Below, piece by piece: positions 61,398 to 64,000 of a stretch of 64,000 nt of DNA. Below the pieces are notes generated by a model. The model was not told the DNA's origin and did no database searches. It saw only the letters and a program-made list of their open reading frames with translations. Source of the stretch: Clostridiales bacterium. Its GTDB lineage: Bacteria > Bacillota > Clostridia > Lachnospirales > Lachnospiraceae. Made by a program: the position numbers and the translations under genes. Each line of letters opens with the position of its first letter. Within the stretch, counting starts at the first letter, position 1. The stretch covers positions 1 through 64,000 of the forward strand of contig JAJQBI010000012.1 in NCBI GenBank assembly GCA_021203365.1, given 5' to 3'.

Positions 61398-61715
61398 TCA
61401 GATCACAAATGTCAGAATTCTCTCCGCGATAAATACGGCCGCGCAGGCCAGAAGCGCCACGGTGAGAAGACTTTTCTCCCGGTAGGCGGCCAGCATGGCC
61501 ACAGCAAAGCCGGCCACAGCGGAAACCGTATACTCTGTAGCATTTAAGATGGCCGGAAAGGTCATGGCCGCCAGACAGGCATAGGGTACATAGTAAAGAA
61601 AAGAACGGATAAAAGGACTGGTGATCTCTTTTTTGGCCAGCGCCAGAGGAAGCATCCGGATCAGGTATGTAACCACGGCCATGACAAGAATATAGGCGTA
61701 AATACTGTGGGTCAT
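61398..61715 (-). CDS. azlD: AzlD family branched-chain amino-acid exporter subunit
   Basis: A 105-residue protein with about four helices (IYAYILVMAVVTYLIRMLPL, SFLYYVPYACLAAMTFPAIL). It is the small partner of AzlC in the LIV-E export system. The true start is the ATG at 61715, giving a 4-nt overlap with azlC; the tracked 211-residue frame adds a shadow of azlC. Confidence 0.9.
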   Translation of the reverse strand: MTHSIYAYILVMAVVTYLIRMLPLALAKKEITSPFIRSFLYYVPYACLAAMTFPAILNATEYTVSAVAGFAVAMLAAYREKSLLTVALLACAAVFIAERILTFVI

Positions 61716-62431
61716 TTCTCCGTCCCTCCTTCCTCCGTGGAAACCGGCCGCAGCCAGGCTGCCGCGCCGGCCACCACAACCGTTGTAATAATAATCACAA
61801 AGCCCGAGGAAACCCGGCGCAGCACAGGCGCCACGGCAAAAAGGGCGCTGATCGCCATTCCCGCCAGCACCACCAGGAACACAGTCCGGTCCTTTTTCGC
61901 CGGAGGGATGATGATTGCCAGAAACATTCCGTAAATCGCCACGCCCAGGGCGCTGACCATAAAGTCCGGCAGAAGATTCCCGGATACGGCCCCCGCCAGG
62001 GTTCCCAGGGCCCACCCCGGAATGGCCACGCACATGGCTCCATAGTTATAAAAAACACTGACTCTCCCCTGCTGGCTGGCGCTCACCGCGAAAATTTCGT
62101 CCGTCATCCCAAAAGCAGCCACATAACGGCCGGCTCCGGGTTCGTCCCGCCGGAATTTCTGGGACATGGAAAAAGACATCAGACTGTACCGCAGGTTGAT
62201 CACCAGCTGGGTCAGCGCCATTTCCCACAGGGAACCGCCGGCTGAGATGATGGAAAGCCCGGCAAACTGTCCCGCTGAGGTCAGATTGGTCAGGGAAATC
62301 AGTACCGCGTCCGAAACCCTCAGCCCGTCCCCCACCGCCATCATTCCAAAAGTAAAGGAGACCGCAAAATATCCCAGCGCGATGGGGATTCCGTCCCGCA
62401 GGCCCCGGGCAAAGCTTTCTTTTCTGTTCAT
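61712..62431 (-). CDS. azlC: AzlC family branched-chain amino-acid exporter subunit
   Basis: A 239-residue membrane protein with about seven to eight helices and the AzlC pattern GLRDGIPIALGYFAVSFTFG, LTNLTSAGQFAGL and NLRYSLMSFSMSQKF. With AzlD it probably exports branched-chain amino acids or analogues. It lies 12 nt behind the ACT-domain gene, which may sense the same amino acids. Confidence 0.92.
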   Translation of the reverse strand: MNRKESFARGLRDGIPIALGYFAVSFTFGMMAVGDGLRVSDAVLISLTNLTSAGQFAGLSIISAGGSLWEMALTQLVINLRYSLMSFSMSQKFRRDEPGAGRYVAAFGMTDEIFAVSASQQGRVSVFYNYGAMCVAIPGWALGTLAGAVSGNLLPDFMVSALGVAIYGMFLAIIIPPAKKDRTVFLVVLAGMAISALFAVAPVLRRVSSGFVIIITTVVVAGAAAWLRPVSTEEGGTEK

Positions 62432-62443
62432 AGGCAGCTTCCC

Positions 62444-62860
62444 TTAGTCCACCCGGTTAAGAACTGTAAATCCATTGTTTTTCAGCACGCTCTCCGTCAC
62501 CATCATTTCCTCTGCGTGAAGGATGGCCACCGGAATTTTCAGTCCTCTGTGAAAGAAGGTATAGACATAATTCAGATTCACATTGCTCTGGGCAAGCACA
62601 TCCAGAAGAGCATCCAGACTTCCGATCTCATCCTTCAGATCCACCAGGATCACCTGGGAAATCCGGGACATATATCCGTTTTCGGTCAGGATTTTCTGAG
62701 CCCCCTCCGGGTCGTCGCACACCATTCGGAAAATGGCAAATTCCGGCGCGTCAAAGCATCCAAAGCCGTAAATGTAAATCTTATTCTCCGCCAGAAGCTT
62801 CGTCGCCTGGTGAAGACTTCCCGCACGGTTTTCCACAAACACAATATTCTGTTTTACCAT
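62444..62860 (-). CDS. Tandem ACT-domain protein
   Basis: A 138-residue protein made of two ACT folds: residues about 4-65 (IVFVENRAGSLHQATKLLAEN) and about 70-135 (VILVDLKDEIGSLDALLDVLAQ). There is no DNA-binding or catalytic domain. Such proteins bind amino acids; the second half of this family often accompanies phenylacetate-CoA ligase or amino-acid genes. In front of azlCD a ligand such as leucine or valine is plausible but unproven. Confidence 0.85.
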   Translation of the reverse strand: MVKQNIVFVENRAGSLHQATKLLAENKIYIYGFGCFDAPEFAIFRMVCDDPEGAQKILTENGYMSRISQVILVDLKDEIGSLDALLDVLAQSNVNLNYVYTFFHRGLKIPVAILHAEEMMVTESVLKNNGFTVLNRVD

Positions 62861-62895
62861 TTCATCTTCTCCTTTGCACTATAGAAAAGCCTCTC

Positions 62896-63708
62896 TTATA
62901 TTCCGAGGAGCGCGGCCGCATTTTTCCAGAGGATCTGCTCCTTCTCCTGTGCAGAGAGACCTTCCATACCCCTCAGCCGTTCCACTCCCGCCTTCTGTAT
63001 GGTCCAGGGGGCATCCGTTCCGAAAAGGACCCGGTCCGCCCCATGCTTTCGCACCATGCGTACAAACTGCTCCCCGGACATGTGCATCAGGGAATAGGCC
63101 GTATCCATGTAAAGGCCTTCCCCGCACAGCTTTTCCTCCGATTCCTCATAGTTTTCATTGCTGCCCATATGAGCGGCTACCAGCTTCGGAGGACACACCT
63201 CCCGCAGCACATGAAGAATCATCTCCGGGGAGCAGTACACCTCCCCGGGCGTATAGGGATCGTACCCGGCGTGAGTCAGCACCAGAAGCCCCAGCTCCGA
63301 GGCGTCATAAATTATTCTTTTATAGCGGATATCGTCAAAGACCACCCCCTGATAATTGGGATGGAGCTTAATCCCCTGAAATCCCTCCCGGGCAATTTGC
63401 CGGAGCTTTTCCTTCGGATCCGGAGAATCCGGATGAATCCCGGCCAGGGAAAGAAGCTTTGGGCCCTTTCCCCGGGCAGATTCCTCATTCACACGGGAGG
63501 CAAACCGCAGGATGGAATCAAACTGATGGGGATCCGTAACCACGGGAAGCACCACGCTCACATCCACTCCCGCTGCGTCCATGGATTCTCTCAGACCCTG
63601 GCTGGTACCGTTCATGCCGGGAGGAATCCCGATCACGGCGGCCAGCTTTCCAAGGGCCCGATCCGCGATCTTCTCCGGAAAAATATGTGTGTGAAAATCA
63701 ATGACCAA
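62896..63708 (-). CDS. TIM-barrel amidohydrolase (Amidohydro_2)
   Basis: About 270 residues. The first metal motif DFHTHIFP opens the protein, with later ligands in IKLHPNYQG, LTHAGYDPY and AHMGSN, and the final Asp in LFGTDAPW. This is the decarboxylase/lactonase-like amidohydrolase 2 family; the substrate is unknown. The best start is TTG at 63708, 8 nt behind AGGAGG. The tracked longer start has no ribosome binding site. Confidence 0.85.
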   Translation of the reverse strand: MVIDFHTHIFPEKIADRALGKLAAVIGIPPGMNGTSQGLRESMDAAGVDVSVVLPVVTDPHQFDSILRFASRVNEESARGKGPKLLSLAGIHPDSPDPKEKLRQIAREGFQGIKLHPNYQGVVFDDIRYKRIIYDASELGLLVLTHAGYDPYTPGEVYCSPEMILHVLREVCPPKLVAAHMGSNENYEESEEKLCGEGLYMDTAYSLMHMSGEQFVRMVRKHGADRVLFGTDAPWTIQKAGVERLRGMEGLSAQEKEQILWKNAAALLGI

Positions 63709-63730
63709 GGTTCTCTCCTCCTGTGTCCGG

Positions 63731-64000
63731 TCACAGCGCAAGAATCTGCGCCGTGCCCTCTCCGTATTTCTCACTGAAGGCCTTCACCGTCACTTTTCCC
63801 GGCTTCTCCGGCCGGATCACAGCCAGGGCCTCTCCGTAATAAGTATCTGTCACATCTCCCAGGTAGCTCTTCGTATAATAGGGGCAGGCGCTGCCAAGAC
63901 CCAGCAGCCTTCCGCCTTCCACCTTCACCTGAATATCGTCCCGCTCCAGCGGCTTTACCAGGCCTTTCCCGTCAGTCAGCTTCAGCCTCACATAGCACAG
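63731..64000 (-). CDS. Glycoside hydrolase family 2 protein, C-terminal part (partial)
   Basis: The frame is open to the right edge of the window, so the gene begins beyond 64000. The visible ~89 residues match the C-terminal beta-sandwich of family 2 enzymes: VKVEGGRLLGLGSACPYYT, then TYYGEALAVIRPEKPGKVTV. Most such proteins are beta-galactosidases or beta-glucuronidases. The catalytic barrel is not in view. The gap to the amidohydrolase is 22 nt, so they may be co-transcribed. Confidence 0.78.
   Translation of the reverse strand: MCYVRLKLTDGKGLVKPLERDDIQVKVEGGRLLGLGSACPYYTKSYLGDVTDTYYGEALAVIRPEKPGKVTVKAFSEKYGEGTAQILAL

Noticed and set aside
1-64000. CRISPR arrays, rRNA genes, transposases, integrases
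   Set aside because: No regularly spaced repeats, no rRNA-like blocks and no transposase or integrase motifs were found on either strand.

Overview
The window looks like the chromosome of a low-oxygen, Gram-positive gut Clostridium of the Lachnospiraceae type. The evidence is anaerobic NrdD, AsnA, a 2x[4Fe-4S] ferredoxin, HprK, class B sortase, a Csp-like subtilase, YesM/YesN sugar sensing, strong AGGAGG ribosome binding sites and moderately high GC. The genus cannot be fixed from the sequence alone. No rRNA, IS element, prophage or CRISPR array was seen. The only small-element DNA is a candidate type I toxin-antitoxin cassette at the left edge and a few short hairpin repeats.

Layout. 200-590: candidate type I toxin-antitoxin cassette with a 32-residue membrane peptide, an antisense RNA promoter and a Shine-Dalgarno sequence complementary to its own 5' leader. 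714-1280: tRNA-Val and tmRNA, 4 nt apart. 1351-8313: partial myo-inositol catabolism locus (iolG, iolA, LacI-type regulator, iolC, iolD) with a repeated GCACGC motif that may be its operator. 8698-13728: ferredoxin, MerR-like protein, dnaB, rplI, gdpP. 14062-15726: secreted tannase-like esterase. 15801-17338: rpsR-ssb-rpsF and DUF951. 17403-23690: sirtuin, sortase B, Csp-like S8 protease, lgt, arginase-fold protein and a DUF308 membrane protein. 23827-26640: zinc alcohol dehydrogenase and a UxuB-like mannitol/uronate dehydrogenase under a palindromic operator. 26684-26754: tRNA-Cys. 26849-34108: CUT1-type sugar ABC transporter with its YesM/YesN two-component system and DUF624 protein, but no ATPase. 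34424-35095: unknown membrane protein. 35293-40968: one long operon, tsaE-tsaB-rimI-rnz-tsaD-ispD-proA. 41065-45029: cyclophilin, YigZ and a class A PBP. 45117-49868: ftsH-uvrC-hprK. 50062-55767: DUF1846, carbamate kinase-like protein, esterase, NrdD with tandem NrdR boxes. 55980-57441: asnA and a CBS protein. 57502-59882: polar amino-acid ABC transporter. 60445-64000: dapF, azlCD, tandem ACT protein, amidohydrolase and the C-terminal end of a GH2 glycosidase cut by the window edge.

The two strongest oddities are these. The binding protein of the amino-acid transporter (59076-59882) carries its two half-domains in reversed order, as in a circular permutation. The cassette at 200-590 has three mutually complementary elements: 5' leader, Shine-Dalgarno and 3' UTR or antisense RNA. 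Together they suggest a switchable RNA control of a membrane toxin. Most other genes are ordinary housekeeping or gut-carbohydrate genes.
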